In this document: positions 52,861-62,086 of the stretch, piece by piece | How the letters are laid out: each line of letters starts with the position of its first letter | Numbering within the stretch: position 1 is the first letter of the stretch | From: JBGSIC01 sp041751875 | Lineage (GTDB): Bacteria; Bdellovibrionota; FAC87; UBA2466; JACKAF01 | Length of the DNA stretch: 64,000 bases | Direction: 5' to 3' | Assembly (NCBI GenBank): GCA_041751875.1 | Contig: JBGSIC010000029.1 | Coordinates: 372,001-436,000 of the forward strand | Made by a program: the position numbers and the translations under genes | Notes under the pieces: generated by a model | What the model was told of the DNA's origin: nothing | What the model saw: the letters and a program-made list of their open reading frames with translations, nothing else | Databases searched by the model: none

Positions 52861-54153
52861 CTATTCTTTGAGCTGTTCAAATCGATAGACAATCTTACCT
52901 GCAGAAACTGTATAGGCAACTGCTCCCTGAACCTCACGCCCGTCGAAGGGAGTATTCTGACTCTTGGAGTAAAAGCGGCGCTTATCAATGCGGTAGCGGT
53001 GCTTCGGATCAAAGATCGTTACGTCACCCTCGACACCCTTTTTGAGCGTGCCTTTCGGGATTCCGACAATTTCGGCCGGTCGCTGCGTCATGGCTTCTAC
53101 CATGCGGTGTAGCGATAACCCTTTATCCAGGTGCAGCTGGTAGTAAAGCGGGAAGGCTGTTTCCAGGCCAATCATGCCAAAAGCAGCGTCATCGTATTCC
53201 ACTTCTTTTTCGGTCACGGAGTGAGGGGCATGATCGGTGGCAAGGGCGTCGATGGTGCCGTCTTTTAGACCCTCAAGAAGTGCTGCCACATCTTCCATTT
53301 CACGCAGCGGCGGAGCCACCTTGGTGTTGGTGTCGTAGGCCCCGACGGCATCGTCAGTGAGGGTGAGATGATGCGGGGTTGCTTCCCCGGTGACCTGAAC
53401 ACCGCGTTTTTTCGCTTCTCGGATAAGCTGCACGCTACCTGCGGTACTTACGTGCGCGATATGCAATCGGGCTCCCGTTAGCTCAGCGAGTAAAATATCG
53501 CGGGAAACAATGACTTCTTCGGCCGCCTTCGGGTTACCGCGCAAACCAAATCGGGTGGAGTTGTAACCTTCATTCATCACGCCTTTGCCTTTGAGACAGG
53601 TGTCCTCGGCGTGAGAAATGACCACAAGCTTAAAACGGCGGGAGTAGTCGAGCGCTTTGCGCATGATGTACGCATCCATCACGGTGTTGCCATCATCCGA
53701 AATACCGACGATGCCCGCTTCATACATCGACCCGATCTGAGCAAGATGTTTGCCCTCAAGCCCTTGAGTGATGGCGCCAATGGCGTAGATGTTAATCGCG
53801 CACTCACTCGCCTTTTGGTAAATGTAGCTCGTGACAAAAGGGTTGTCGTTCACTGGTTGTGTGTTCGCCATGCAGGCGATGGAAGTAAATCCACCAGCGG
53901 CGGCGGAGAGAGCGCCGCTTTGAATCGTTTCTTTATAAGAAAAACCGGGATCGCGCAGATGCGTATGGATGTCGACCCACCCCGGTGTGACGACTAAGCC
54001 AGACGCCTGGATTTCTTGAAAATCGCTGGAAACGGAAAGGCCCGGTTCAATCGCCTCAACTTTACCGTCGCGAATCAGCACGTCAGCCGTTTGATCAATC
54101 TTCTGGCTGGGGTCGATGACTCTACCACCTCGAATGATCAGATTCTCACTCAT
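52861..54153 (-). CDS. pyrC: Dihydroorotase (class I)
   Basis: This zinc amidohydrolase closes carbamoyl-aspartate to dihydroorotate. The 430-residue protein shows the metal-binding HTHLRDPGFSYKE near residue 60, an ATDHAPH metal site near residue 305 and EATPHHLTLTDD. Its length and motifs match the type I, long form (the bacterial PyrC of the Bacillus type). The start overlaps pyrB by 4 bases. Confidence 0.95.
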   Translation of the reverse strand: MSENLIIRGGRVIDPSQKIDQTADVLIRDGKVEAIEPGLSVSSDFQEIQASGLVVTPGWVDIHTHLRDPGFSYKETIQSGALSAAAGGFTSIACMANTQPVNDNPFVTSYIYQKASECAINIYAIGAITQGLEGKHLAQIGSMYEAGIVGISDDGNTVMDAYIMRKALDYSRRFKLVVISHAEDTCLKGKGVMNEGYNSTRFGLRGNPKAAEEVIVSRDILLAELTGARLHIAHVSTAGSVQLIREAKKRGVQVTGEATPHHLTLTDDAVGAYDTNTKVAPPLREMEDVAALLEGLKDGTIDALATDHAPHSVTEKEVEYDDAAFGMIGLETAFPLYYQLHLDKGLSLHRMVEAMTQRPAEIVGIPKGTLKKGVEGDVTIFDPKHRYRIDKRRFYSKSQNTPFDGREVQGAVAYTVSAGKIVYRFEQLKE

Positions 54154-55127
54154 CGGCTCTCCTTGACGCTAAAGGGTTCGCCACCGAGCAGTAAATGCAA
54201 GACCGCCATGCGCACCAGTACGCCGTTACCGACCTGATTGAGAATGACGGAATTTGGTCCATCGGCGACAGCCGGTGAAAGCTCCACCCCACGGTTCACA
54301 GGACCAGGATGCATGATGAGCACATCTTTTTTGCAGTGCTCAAGAATTTGAAGCGAGATTCCGTAGAAGCGCGAATATTCTCCGGGAGAAGGGTTTTGCG
54401 CCGGATTAAGCCTTTCCAGTTGAACGCGCAGGCAAATAATCACATCTTGCCCAACGACAGCTTCTTCAAGGTGGTGAAACACCTTCACACCCATTTTTTC
54501 CATTTTGGGAGGAAGTAGGGTGGGGGGACCGCAGACGCTGACTTGAGCGCCCATCGTCTGTAGAGCGTAGGTATCAGAGCGTGCCACTCGACTGTGAGCG
54601 ATGTCGCCGACGATCAAAACTTTCAAGCCCTTCATTTCGCCTTTGAATTCACGAATGGTCATCAGGTCCAAGAAGGCCTGCGTAGGATGTTCGTGGAAAC
54701 CGTCTCCGGCATTAAGAACCGGAATGGCCAGGTGCTTGTCTAGGTGATGAGGTGAACCCGCCGAAGGGTGGCGCAGCACTAAGATATCCGGGCGCATAGC
54801 CTCGATGGTTCTTGCTGTATCTAGTAGCGTCTCTCCTTTTTGGGCCGAACTAGCTTCCTTGGTGAGAACGACTGTGTTGCCGCCCAGGTTCTTAGCCGCA
54901 AGGGCAAAAGAGCTACGGGTGCGCGTACTGGCCTCGAAGAATAGAAGGATGGTGTTGGTCCCTTCCAAAGTCATGGGAAAGGGTTGCTTCTTGTCGCGTA
55001 GCTCGCGAAAGTAAAAAGCGCAGTCTAAAATCTTCTCAAGTTGGTCTTTGCGAAGGGTTTCTGTCCCCAAAATAGATTTAAGCTGAAGTGAATTCTGAAA
55101 TAGTGCCGAGGGACTTAGGTTCTCCAT
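54150..55127 (-). CDS. pyrB: Aspartate carbamoyltransferase catalytic subunit
   Basis: PyrB joins carbamoyl phosphate and aspartate. I start at the ATG at 55127 (325 residues); the frame continues to 55172 but only into the inverted repeat. Motifs are FFEASTRTRSSF (carbamoyl-phosphate loop), the HPTQAFLDL block, KVLIVGDIAHSRVARSD and MHPGPVNRGVEL. No pyrI is seen. It leads pyrB-pyrC-carA-orf-carB, which covers the first three steps of UMP synthesis. There is no good ribosome site at this ATG, and a long repeat lies directly upstream. Confidence 0.95.
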   Translation of the reverse strand: MENLSPSALFQNSLQLKSILGTETLRKDQLEKILDCAFYFRELRDKKQPFPMTLEGTNTILLFFEASTRTRSSFALAAKNLGGNTVVLTKEASSAQKGETLLDTARTIEAMRPDILVLRHPSAGSPHHLDKHLAIPVLNAGDGFHEHPTQAFLDLMTIREFKGEMKGLKVLIVGDIAHSRVARSDTYALQTMGAQVSVCGPPTLLPPKMEKMGVKVFHHLEEAVVGQDVIICLRVQLERLNPAQNPSPGEYSRFYGISLQILEHCKKDVLIMHPGPVNRGVELSPAVADGPNSVILNQVGNGVLVRMAVLHLLLGGEPFSVKESR

Positions 55128-55144
55128 AATACGTAGTTCTAAAT

Positions 55145-55219
55145 GGTGCCTGGCACCTTCCGGAACCCTCAATACTTGGCAGAGGGAAGGTGCGCGGGTT
55201 CCGAGAGGTGCCAGGCACC
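55145..55219. repeat. REPIN-like double palindrome upstream of pyrB
   Basis: Two 24-base arms (55145-55168 and 55196-55219) form an inverted repeat with two mismatches around a 27-base centre. Each arm carries the palindrome GGTGCC-T/A-GGCACC at its outer end. It sits 17 bases before the pyrB ATG, so it is in the pyrB leader unless transcription starts inside it. Such palindromes are typical of REP elements moved by RAYT transposases; none is encoded here. Confidence 0.75.
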
Positions 55220-55315
55220 TTTTGGAACTCAGGGGTTTCTATGCGAATTGCCAAAAAAAATCAAGGGGTTCTGGCCGATTTGGCCGCAGTTTGCGTTACC
55301 CCAAAAGCTGCGGTA

Positions 55316-55343
55316 TTTACACACGGTTAGACAAAGGTATTCG
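55316..55343 (+). promoter_or_regulatory. Possible promoter of pdxST
   Basis: TTTACA (55316-55321) and TATTCG (55338-55343) are 16 bases apart, about 70 bases before the pdxS start. The -10 match is poor, so this is tentative. Confidence 0.3.
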
Positions 55344-55411
55344 TTTCCCTATCGGTCAGTTTTTTGTTAGACCCTCCGGAGCGTAAACGAGTCCCTATTT
55401 TGGAGGCGTGG

Positions 55412-56287
55412 ATGACCGATCGGCGATTAAAAACAGGCTTGGCGGAAATGCTCAAAGGGGGCGTCATCATGGACGTCATCAACCGTGAGCAGGCCCTAAT
55501 CGCTGAGAAATCAGGCGCGGTGGCGGTAATGGCTTTGGAACGCGTTCCTTCGGACATCCGCAAACACGGCGGTGTAGCCCGCATGGCAGATCCTCGGATC
55601 ATTTCTGAAATCATGGATGCGGTGAGTATTCCCGTTATGGCCAAAGCGCGCATCGGACACTTTGTGGAAGCGCAGGTTTTGCAGTCTTTGGGCGTGGACT
55701 TTATCGATGAAAGCGAAGTGCTCACACCGGCCGATGAAACCCACCACATCGACAAAATGACTTTTGAAACCCCTTTTGTTTGCGGTGCGCGAAATTTGGG
55801 TGAAGCTCTTCGTCGCATTTCTGAAGGCGCGGCCATGATCCGCACCAAGGGCGAAGCGGGTTCCGGAAACATCGTTGAAGCGGTTCGCCACTTGCGACAG
55901 ATTCACGGGGAAATGCGTCGCTTGACCTACTTGGGCGAGGAAGAGTTGGTTCACGAATCCAAACAGCTCGGAGCCCCTCTAGAGCTTGTTCGTATCGTCG
56001 CCAAACTTGGGAAGCTCCCGGTGCCCAACTTTGCCGCGGGCGGCGTTTCCACGCCGGCTGATGCTGGCTTGGTCATGGCGCTCGGCGCGGAAGCTGTTTT
56101 TGTCGGATCAGGGATTTTCAAGTCGGAGAATCCCGAAGCTTGCGCTCATGCGATTGTGGAAGCCACGGCTAACTTCAAAGACGCCAGTGTGATTGCACGG
56201 GTTTCTAAAGGGCTAGGCGAACCGATGATCGGTCTTGATATCCGCACTCTTTCCCCTGCAGAACGCTTCCAAGAGCGAGGGTGGTAA
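55412..56287 (+). CDS. pdxS: Pyridoxal 5'-phosphate synthase subunit PdxS
   Basis: PdxS builds PLP from ribose 5-phosphate, glyceraldehyde 3-phosphate and ammonia. The start at 55412 has GGAGG five bases upstream and gives the usual N-terminus (RLKTGLAEMLKGGVIMDV); the frame upstream is not coding. Conserved blocks are AVMALERVPSDIR, MAKARIGHFVEAQ, DESEVLTPADE, RTKGEAGSGNIVEAVRH and NFAAGGVSTPADAGL. Pairs with pdxT 3 bases downstream. Confidence 0.97.
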   Translation: MTDRRLKTGLAEMLKGGVIMDVINREQALIAEKSGAVAVMALERVPSDIRKHGGVARMADPRIISEIMDAVSIPVMAKARIGHFVEAQVLQSLGVDFIDESEVLTPADETHHIDKMTFETPFVCGARNLGEALRRISEGAAMIRTKGEAGSGNIVEAVRHLRQIHGEMRRLTYLGEEELVHESKQLGAPLELVRIVAKLGKLPVPNFAAGGVSTPADAGLVMALGAEAVFVGSGIFKSENPEACAHAIVEATANFKDASVIARVSKGLGEPMIGLDIRTLSPAERFQERGW

Positions 56288-56290
56288 CTT

Positions 56291-56881
56291 TTGAAAATCG
56301 GCGTCCTCGCATTGCAGGGAGCGGTCCAGGCTCATGCAAGCGTTTTGGAAAAACTCGGCATCGAGAGTGTTGCTGTACGCCGGGCCTCTGACCTTAGCTC
56401 TCTTTCAGGAATCATTCTACCGGGTGGGGAAAGCACCACCATGATCCACCTCTTAAAGCTCAATGCACTCTGGGAACCACTTAAAGACTTCATCGAAACT
56501 AGGCCGACCTGGGGTGTTTGCGCAGGGTCCATTTTGCTGGCCAAGGAGGTGGCGCACCCTGCCCAGGTCTCTTTTGGCGTAATGGATATTTCGGTGGAAC
56601 GGAACGCGTTTGGGCGTCAGAATGAAAGTTTCATAAGTGCACTGCGGCCCACACAGCATTGGCCACAGGACGAGCCTCTGGAAGGGATTTTCATCAGAGC
56701 GCCTCGGATTCGCAAGTTGGGACCAAGCGTGCGAACATTGCTGGAGTGGCACGATGAGAGTGTGATGGTGGAAGAGGCGCATCTGTTGGCGTCGACTTTT
56801 CATCCTGAATTAACTGAGCAGGTGAGCGTTCACCAATACTTCATAGAGAGATGCAACAATCATGGACGAGCGATTTCCTAA
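56291..56881 (+). CDS. pdxT: Pyridoxal 5'-phosphate synthase glutaminase PdxT
   Basis: PdxT supplies ammonia to PdxS. The 196-residue class I glutaminase has LALQGAVQAHASVLEKLG, the oxyanion region LPGGESTTM, the nucleophile Cys in WGVCAGSILLA and the His/Glu pair in STFHPELTEQ. The start is TTG; coupling to pdxS probably makes up for the missing ribosome site. Its end overlaps the next gene by 20 bases. Confidence 0.95.
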   Translation: MKIGVLALQGAVQAHASVLEKLGIESVAVRRASDLSSLSGIILPGGESTTMIHLLKLNALWEPLKDFIETRPTWGVCAGSILLAKEVAHPAQVSFGVMDISVERNAFGRQNESFISALRPTQHWPQDEPLEGIFIRAPRIRKLGPSVRTLLEWHDESVMVEEAHLLASTFHPELTEQVSVHQYFIERCNNHGRAIS

Positions 56882-57521
56882 ATACATCCGAGCCATCGTT
56901 AAGAAACTGGATTTCATCGGTATCCCGAATTTGGGAATACTCATCGCGGGACTCGCTGTCCTGGCCTTCATGGCGAAGATGGGGATGGGCACGCCGGTCG
57001 AGCGTTTCACCTTTGATCCTTATCTCATCCAGCAGGGTGAGTGGTGGCGTCTTTTCGCCTTTCCCACGGGCCTTGAGAACCCCATTTGGATGATCTTTTA
57101 CGTGATGTACGTTTTCTACGTCATGGGTGCGCTGGAAAACGCGTGGGGAGCCGGGCCGCTGACTGTTTTTGTGGGTTTTGCTTACTTAATGGCTGCGGCC
57201 GCTTCGTTTGCCACGGGAATGCCCGTTTCGATTTGGTATCACGTACTGGAAAACGTGAGCTTGGCTTTCGGTACCGTGTTCCCAGAAGTGACGTTTTATC
57301 TTTTTCTTGTGCTGCCGGTGAAGGCTAAGTGGCTCGCCGTTCTGGCGGCGGGAATTTTACTCGTTCGGTTTTTCTTAGGCGATATGGCGACCAAGCTGCT
57401 GTTGCTAATCTGTCTCTCGCCGTATCTACTCTTTTTTGGTCCCATGCTGGTGGGAATGGTTCGTAATCGCCAGCAGATTAAACACAATCGTAAACGCTTT
57501 GATTCGGATGTATGGAAATGA
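56862..57521 (+). CDS. Rhomboid-like membrane protein without catalytic residues
   Basis: The 219-residue protein has about five helices. The sequence QGEWWRLFAFPTG followed by a YVFYVMGALENAWG helix matches the first part of rhomboid-fold proteins (the WR motif and the E-x-x-W/F-G end of helix 2). The GxSG serine and the partner histidine are absent, so it is not a protease. The C-terminus is basic and cytoplasmic. It overlaps pdxT by 20 bases and ogt by 10, so it is transcribed with both, but neither suggests a function. Confidence 0.65.
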   Translation: MDERFPKYIRAIVKKLDFIGIPNLGILIAGLAVLAFMAKMGMGTPVERFTFDPYLIQQGEWWRLFAFPTGLENPIWMIFYVMYVFYVMGALENAWGAGPLTVFVGFAYLMAAAASFATGMPVSIWYHVLENVSLAFGTVFPEVTFYLFLVLPVKAKWLAVLAAGILLVRFFLGDMATKLLLLICLSPYLLFFGPMLVGMVRNRQQIKHNRKRFDSDVWK

Positions 57522-58036
57522 ATACAAAGACACTCTTTAAGTCCCCAATCGGAAATATTTTACTTAGCGCCGATGCACGCGGCCTAACGGCCCTTCGTTT
57601 TGTTCGCTCGTTGTCAGGGGAAACTGCACAAACGCGCATGCTGAAGGAAGGTCGCGCTCAGCTTGAAGCTTATTTTCAAGGCAAGCTGACTGATTTCGAT
57701 TTGCCGCTTGTTTTGGAGGGAACGCCCTTTCAAAAGGCCGTATGGAAAGTATTGCAGGAAATCCCGTTCGGTGAGACGCGCACCTATAAGGAGGTTGCTG
57801 AGCTTATTGGGCGGCCTCTTGCTTGCCGAGCGGTCGGAAACGCGGTCGGGAAGAATCCGCTACCAATTGTTGTCCCTTGCCACCGTGTGGTTGCGGGAAA
57901 CGGAAAGATGGGCGGCTTTAGTTGCGGAATAGAAAAGAAACACTATCTTCTGCATCACGAATCGCAGAGGTTTTTTTCTAGTTCAAAGACGACGGGGGCG
58001 CGTCTTCAACCTTCTTCTTCGAGCTTCGGTATTTGA
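57512..58036 (+). CDS. ogt: Methylated-DNA-protein cysteine methyltransferase
   Basis: This suicide enzyme repairs O6-alkylguanine by taking the alkyl group on its own Cys. The 174-residue protein has the Ada/Ogt C-terminal domain: GTPFQKAVWKVLQEIPFGETRTY, then the DNA-binding helix with RAVGNAVGKNP, then the active site VPCHRVV. The last ~20 Ser-rich residues lie beyond the usual end and overlap the convergent DedA gene. Confidence 0.92.
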   Translation: MEMNTKTLFKSPIGNILLSADARGLTALRFVRSLSGETAQTRMLKEGRAQLEAYFQGKLTDFDLPLVLEGTPFQKAVWKVLQEIPFGETRTYKEVAELIGRPLACRAVGNAVGKNPLPIVVPCHRVVAGNGKMGGFSCGIEKKHYLLHHESQRFFSSSKTTGARLQPSSSSFGI

Positions 58037-58634
58037 AGTAGATCCGTAAGCCCACAATTACGACAATCGCGGCAACAACGAGCTGAAAACCCTTCTTCAT
58101 GTGCTTAATTTGTTCAAGAATCTGGGAGATTTCGGTGCCCCAGTAGTGTCCTAGGGCGTAACCAATGCCAATCCAGATCGGTACGCTCAAGATGGCGGCA
58201 AGCATATCGAGCATCAGAAAGCGCCAGTAGCCCATGCGCATCGCACCTGCCGTAAAAAAAGCGACCGCCCGAAAACCCGCAACAAACCGGGCAAAAAAGA
58301 CGATTTTGTCGCCGTATTTACGAAAGTACGCTTTTGTTCGCCTGATTTTCTTGGGCTTAAAGAGCGTCTGAATGCGCTCGTTTTCTAGGATGGACCCACC
58401 CAACCGGTAGCCAAAGAAGTACAGGAGGCTGTCACCAATCGCCACCCCGACCAGGGAAACAGCGAAAGCTAGGCCCAGGTTCATCGTGCCGTCCCAACTC
58501 AGGTAGCCGGCGGCGATGAGCGGAATATCTTCGGGCAAAGGAAAACCCAGGCCGCAGGCGACCAAAATTCCCAGGATGATGAAGTAACTTGAGCCACCAG
58601 AGAGGGTGGTAAGGTATTCGAAGAGACGATCCAC
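57978..58634 (-). CDS. DedA-family membrane protein
   Basis: The 218-residue protein shows the DedA/SNARE-associated pattern: GLGFPLPEDIPLIAAGYLS, GVAIGDSLLYFFGYRLGG, then FFARFVAGFRAVAFFTAGAMRMGYWRF. Members are membrane proteins linked to undecaprenyl-phosphate or phospholipid flipping and to envelope integrity. About four to five helices are present; the start is GTG. Its 3' end overlaps ogt by 59 bases tail to tail. Confidence 0.9.
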   Translation of the reverse strand: MDRLFEYLTTLSGGSSYFIILGILVACGLGFPLPEDIPLIAAGYLSWDGTMNLGLAFAVSLVGVAIGDSLLYFFGYRLGGSILENERIQTLFKPKKIRRTKAYFRKYGDKIVFFARFVAGFRAVAFFTAGAMRMGYWRFLMLDMLAAILSVPIWIGIGYALGHYWGTEISQILEQIKHMKKGFQLVVAAIVVIVGLRIYFKYRSSKKKVEDAPPSSLN

Positions 58635-58736
58635 TAAAAATCCAATCTAGGGTGTTCGCTCACGAAAACGAAATAAGGACACACCCTGGAGGGCCCGCCT
58701 ACCACACGGCATTTTCGTGAACTTGGGTGATAAGCT

Positions 58737-59747
58737 ATGATATCTAATTTACTCATGTCTCCCAAGGCCAAAAGGAAGAAAACGCCCAAAAGCAAAAACG
58801 CGACGCGCGTTGGTCTGAAAAAAAAACCTATTCGTAGCGCGGCCTTAGTGAAATCGCGTTCGTTGATTCCACGCTCCGCGTCCACCCAGGTTGTTCCGTC
58901 GGTAACGGATCCTCTTTTGCAGTCTTACATGCGGGAAGTCAACAAACACCCCTTGCTTACGCCGGAGGCGGAAAAAGAACTAGCCATTAAGTATTTCGAG
59001 CGTGGTGACCGGGAAGCCTTTCAGAAGCTTGTTACCAGTAACCTGCGCTTTGTTGTGAAAATTGCCTATCAGTATGTTCACTATCGTTTAAAACTTTTGG
59101 ACCTTATCCAAGAAGGCAACATGGGTTTGGTCAAAGCGGTCGAAGAGTTTGATCCGTACAAGGGAGTTCGGCTGACCACTTACGCGGTTTGGTGGATTCG
59201 GAGTTATATTCAAGACGCCGTTCTAAAGAATCATTCCCTAATCAAAATCGGAACAACCCAATCTCAAAAGAAACTTTTCTATCGGTTACGAAAAGAACAG
59301 GCAAAACTAGAGCAAGAGGGCGTAGCTCCGCAGGAAAGATTAAAACTCCTCGCTAGCCGACTGGACGTTCGGGAAAAAGATGTCATTGAAATGCAACAGC
59401 GGCTGGGACCCTCTGAGGTTTCACTCGATGCGCCTATCAAAGAAGATGAATCGAAGACTCACGAGCAACTTCTCGCGGACCCGCATGAATCGGTTAGCGA
59501 TGAACTCGCCAATTCGGAACAGAAAACTTTGTTTCACGATATTCTCCAGAAGTTTGCTGCGACTTTGGAGGGACGCGACGCCGAGTTTTTCAAAGAGCGT
59601 CTCATTTCCGAAAATCCCACCACTCTCCAGGCTCTGGGAGACAAGTACGGTGTGAGCAAGGAACGTGCGCGACAAATAGAGGAGCGCATCAAGGAGCGTC
59701 TTAAAGCCTATGTGGTCGAGCATTACCCCGATTACAATCTCCAGTAA
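58737..59747 (+). CDS. rpoH: RNA polymerase sigma-32 factor (RpoH type)
   Basis: The 336-residue protein has region 1.2 (SYMREVNKHPLLTPEAE), region 2 (NLRFVVKIAYQYVHYRLKLLDLIQEGNMGLVKAVEEFDP then YAVWWIRSYIQDAVL), the RpoH-box-like segment TQSQKKLFYRLRKEQ after region 2, and region 4 (KYGVSKERARQIEERI). Length and the QKKLFYRLR box place it with heat-shock sigma factors. A basic ~50-residue N-terminal extension rich in Lys/Arg is unusual. A second ATG at 58755 is an alternative start. It is divergent from dedA. Confidence 0.88.
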   Translation: MISNLLMSPKAKRKKTPKSKNATRVGLKKKPIRSAALVKSRSLIPRSASTQVVPSVTDPLLQSYMREVNKHPLLTPEAEKELAIKYFERGDREAFQKLVTSNLRFVVKIAYQYVHYRLKLLDLIQEGNMGLVKAVEEFDPYKGVRLTTYAVWWIRSYIQDAVLKNHSLIKIGTTQSQKKLFYRLRKEQAKLEQEGVAPQERLKLLASRLDVREKDVIEMQQRLGPSEVSLDAPIKEDESKTHEQLLADPHESVSDELANSEQKTLFHDILQKFAATLEGRDAEFFKERLISENPTTLQALGDKYGVSKERARQIEERIKERLKAYVVEHYPDYNLQ

Positions 59748-59893
59748 AAGGTAAATAATTCAGTTACTTATATCTACTGTGGAGTTTGCGAGCCTCTTCC
59801 CGCCCTCCTCATTTGACCAGCCGTTTAAGTTAGTCCACTGTCTAAGAAACTGAGCGCTATTTAAAGCTCAATACTAAGGTGGAGGTTAGGGTT

Positions 59894-60301
59894 ATGCGTC
59901 TTTTGTCTATATTATCTTTGGCTCTGTTGGGTTCGTCGGCTTTTGCGTCTCATCGGATTTCCTGTCAGGTGGAAGCTGAAATTCTAGCGGTAAATGATTT
60001 GGGCCGATTAAACGGATCCGTGAAAACTTTCCAAGATGGCAGCCAGGACAAAGAACAAACAGTTCGCATCAAGATCACCAAAATTCTCAAGGACGATAGC
60101 TTCAGTGGTAGTTGCATTAAAGAAGGCACCAAGCTCACGCTACATGTGAAAGAAGACGAACAAGACGACTACAAAAAAGGCAATAACCTGACACTGGACT
60201 ACCAAAATATGGGCGACTCGGTTCACAACCTGACCAGCTGGGATGTGGTGGGCCCATCAACGCCGGGTTTTAATCCAAACGCACCCCAAAAACAGAAATA
60301 G
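59894..60301 (+). CDS. Small secreted protein of unknown function
   Basis: The ATG at 59894 follows GGAGG by 8 bases and begins a signal peptide ending in AFAS. The mature protein of about 115 residues has two cysteines (ISCQVEA and GSCIKEG) and alternating polar/hydrophobic strands (TVRIKITKILKDD, KLTLHVKEDEQDD), suggesting a small beta-sandwich. The C-terminal 20 residues are Pro/Asn-rich. No family recognised. The 146-base gap before it shows no clear promoter. Confidence 0.65.
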   Translation: MRLLSILSLALLGSSAFASHRISCQVEAEILAVNDLGRLNGSVKTFQDGSQDKEQTVRIKITKILKDDSFSGSCIKEGTKLTLHVKEDEQDDYKKGNNLTLDYQNMGDSVHNLTSWDVVGPSTPGFNPNAPQKQK

Positions 60302-60331
60302 CTGCCATTGCGAAGAGTGACAACGGTGACC

Positions 60332-61945
60332 CTACTCCATAAAAGGGTAACGGTAATCAGTTGGGGGCTCGAGCGTTTCGGAAACAGTTCGCAGCGAAAC
60401 CCAACGGATCAGATTGAATAGACTGCCCGCTTTGTCGTTCGTGCCGGAAGCTCTGCCTCCGCCGAACGGTTGTTGGCCAACCACGGCGCCCGTAGGCTTG
60501 TTGTTGATGTAAAAGTTCCCCGCGCTGTGGGTGAGCCGCTGCGTGGCGAAGTCTACCGCTTTGCGATCTTGTCCCAGTATCGCTCCCGTTAACGCGTAGG
60601 GCGAGGTTTCATCGCAGAGCTTGAGGGTTTCTTCGAACTGATTGTCCTCGTAGACGTAGACCGTGAGAACGGGACCAAAAAGTTCTTCGCACATAGTGAT
60701 GTAGCGAGGATTTCCAACTTCGATCACGGTGGGCTCGATAAAGTAACCTTCCTTGTCACTGTAACCACCCCCCGCAATAATGGTCGCGTCGCTATCTTTT
60801 TTCGCGGCATCGAGATAGCCGCTGAGTTTGTTGAAAGAAGTTTTGTCGATCACGGCGCCCATGAAGTTGTGAAAGTCACTCACATCGCCCATTTTGATGC
60901 TTTCGATATCTGAAACGAGTCGCTCCTTAATTTTTCCCCAAAGACTTCGCGGCACGTAGGCTCGCGAGGCAGCTGAACATTTTTGGCCTTGGTACTCAAA
61001 TGATCCCCGTACCAGAGCCGTTGCGACTACTGCGGCATCCGCGGAAGCGTGGGCAAACACAAAATCTTTGCCGCCTGTTTCCCCAACCAAACGAGGATAA
61101 CTCTTGTACCGGCCGATATTGTCCCCCACCGTTCGCCACATTTGGTGGAACACGTTCGTGCTTCCCGTAAAATGGATACCCGCGAGATCGGGCGAACCCA
61201 TCACCGGGCTTCCCACTTCCGCACCCTTACCGGGAAGAAACTGAATCACACCAGGAGGTAAGCCGGCTTCCTCAAAGAGCTTCATCATAAAGTAGTTGGA
61301 GAAAAGCGCGGTCGATGCCGGTTTCCAAATGCACACGTTTCCCATCAGCGCGGCAGATGAGGGGAGGTTTCCGGCAATGGAAGTGAAGTTAAACGGTGTA
61401 ACGGCGAAAACAAAACCTTCCAGCGGACGATATTCCAATCGGTTCTTCATTCCCGGGGGTGAGAGGGGTTGAATCTCGAGAAGCTCGTGTTGAAACTGCG
61501 CGTTGAAGCGAAAGAAATCAATCATCTCGCAAGCAGAGTCGATTTCGGCTTGGTGTGCGGTCTTACTCTGTCCAAGCATGGTCGACGCATTGAGAATCGG
61601 TCGGTACTTTCCCTCTAAAAGCTCTGCTGCTTTGAGAAAAACTTGTGCGCGTGCCGTGTGCGAAAGGCGCGACCAGTCTTGGTAGGCTTTCTGAGAACCT
61701 TCGATGGCTGCTTGAATTTCTTTTGGGCCCGCTTGGTGATACTGGCCAAGTTCTAAACGCAGGTTGTGGGGACAGGTAAGTGGCGCGGTTTTTCCCGTTC
61801 GCACTTCTTTTCCATTTATGATCAAAGGAACGTCCAGCGGCGACGTGCTCAGCTTTTGCAGCATCGCTTTGAGTTCTTTGGTTTCAGGCGAACCAGGACG
61901 GTATTCTTTTACAGGTTCATTTTTGGCAGCAGGAATCTTGGACAT
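60332..61945 (-). CDS. 1-pyrroline-5-carboxylate dehydrogenase
   Basis: This aldehyde dehydrogenase oxidises glutamate semialdehyde to glutamate in proline breakdown. The 537-residue protein has PFNFTSIAGNLPSS, the NAD/active-site Glu in RLVGETGGKDFVF, the catalytic Cys in GQKCSAASRAYVP and PFGGGRASGTNDKAG near the end. The wording of these motifs is that of the eukaryote-like P5CDH group rather than the PutA domain. No proline dehydrogenase gene is nearby. Confidence 0.93.
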   Translation of the reverse strand: MSKIPAAKNEPVKEYRPGSPETKELKAMLQKLSTSPLDVPLIINGKEVRTGKTAPLTCPHNLRLELGQYHQAGPKEIQAAIEGSQKAYQDWSRLSHTARAQVFLKAAELLEGKYRPILNASTMLGQSKTAHQAEIDSACEMIDFFRFNAQFQHELLEIQPLSPPGMKNRLEYRPLEGFVFAVTPFNFTSIAGNLPSSAALMGNVCIWKPASTALFSNYFMMKLFEEAGLPPGVIQFLPGKGAEVGSPVMGSPDLAGIHFTGSTNVFHQMWRTVGDNIGRYKSYPRLVGETGGKDFVFAHASADAAVVATALVRGSFEYQGQKCSAASRAYVPRSLWGKIKERLVSDIESIKMGDVSDFHNFMGAVIDKTSFNKLSGYLDAAKKDSDATIIAGGGYSDKEGYFIEPTVIEVGNPRYITMCEELFGPVLTVYVYEDNQFEETLKLCDETSPYALTGAILGQDRKAVDFATQRLTHSAGNFYINNKPTGAVVGQQPFGGGRASGTNDKAGSLFNLIRWVSLRTVSETLEPPTDYRYPFME

Positions 61946-62086
61946 GTTCTTCTCCGAAAAAGATGCGTTTGAGAAGATTTATCGCAGCCTGAATGGCTCG
62001 GCAAGAAAGGGAAGAGCAGGAATACAATGATACGGTGTCGCCTACCTTGTGAGCAGAACGACACCGTCATAACGAAAAACTAAGCG

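Noticed and set aside
55128..55411. PyrR-type or leader-peptide attenuator for the pyr operon
   Set aside because: The only strong secondary structure is the REPIN-like repeat; no terminator/antiterminator pair with a T run was seen.
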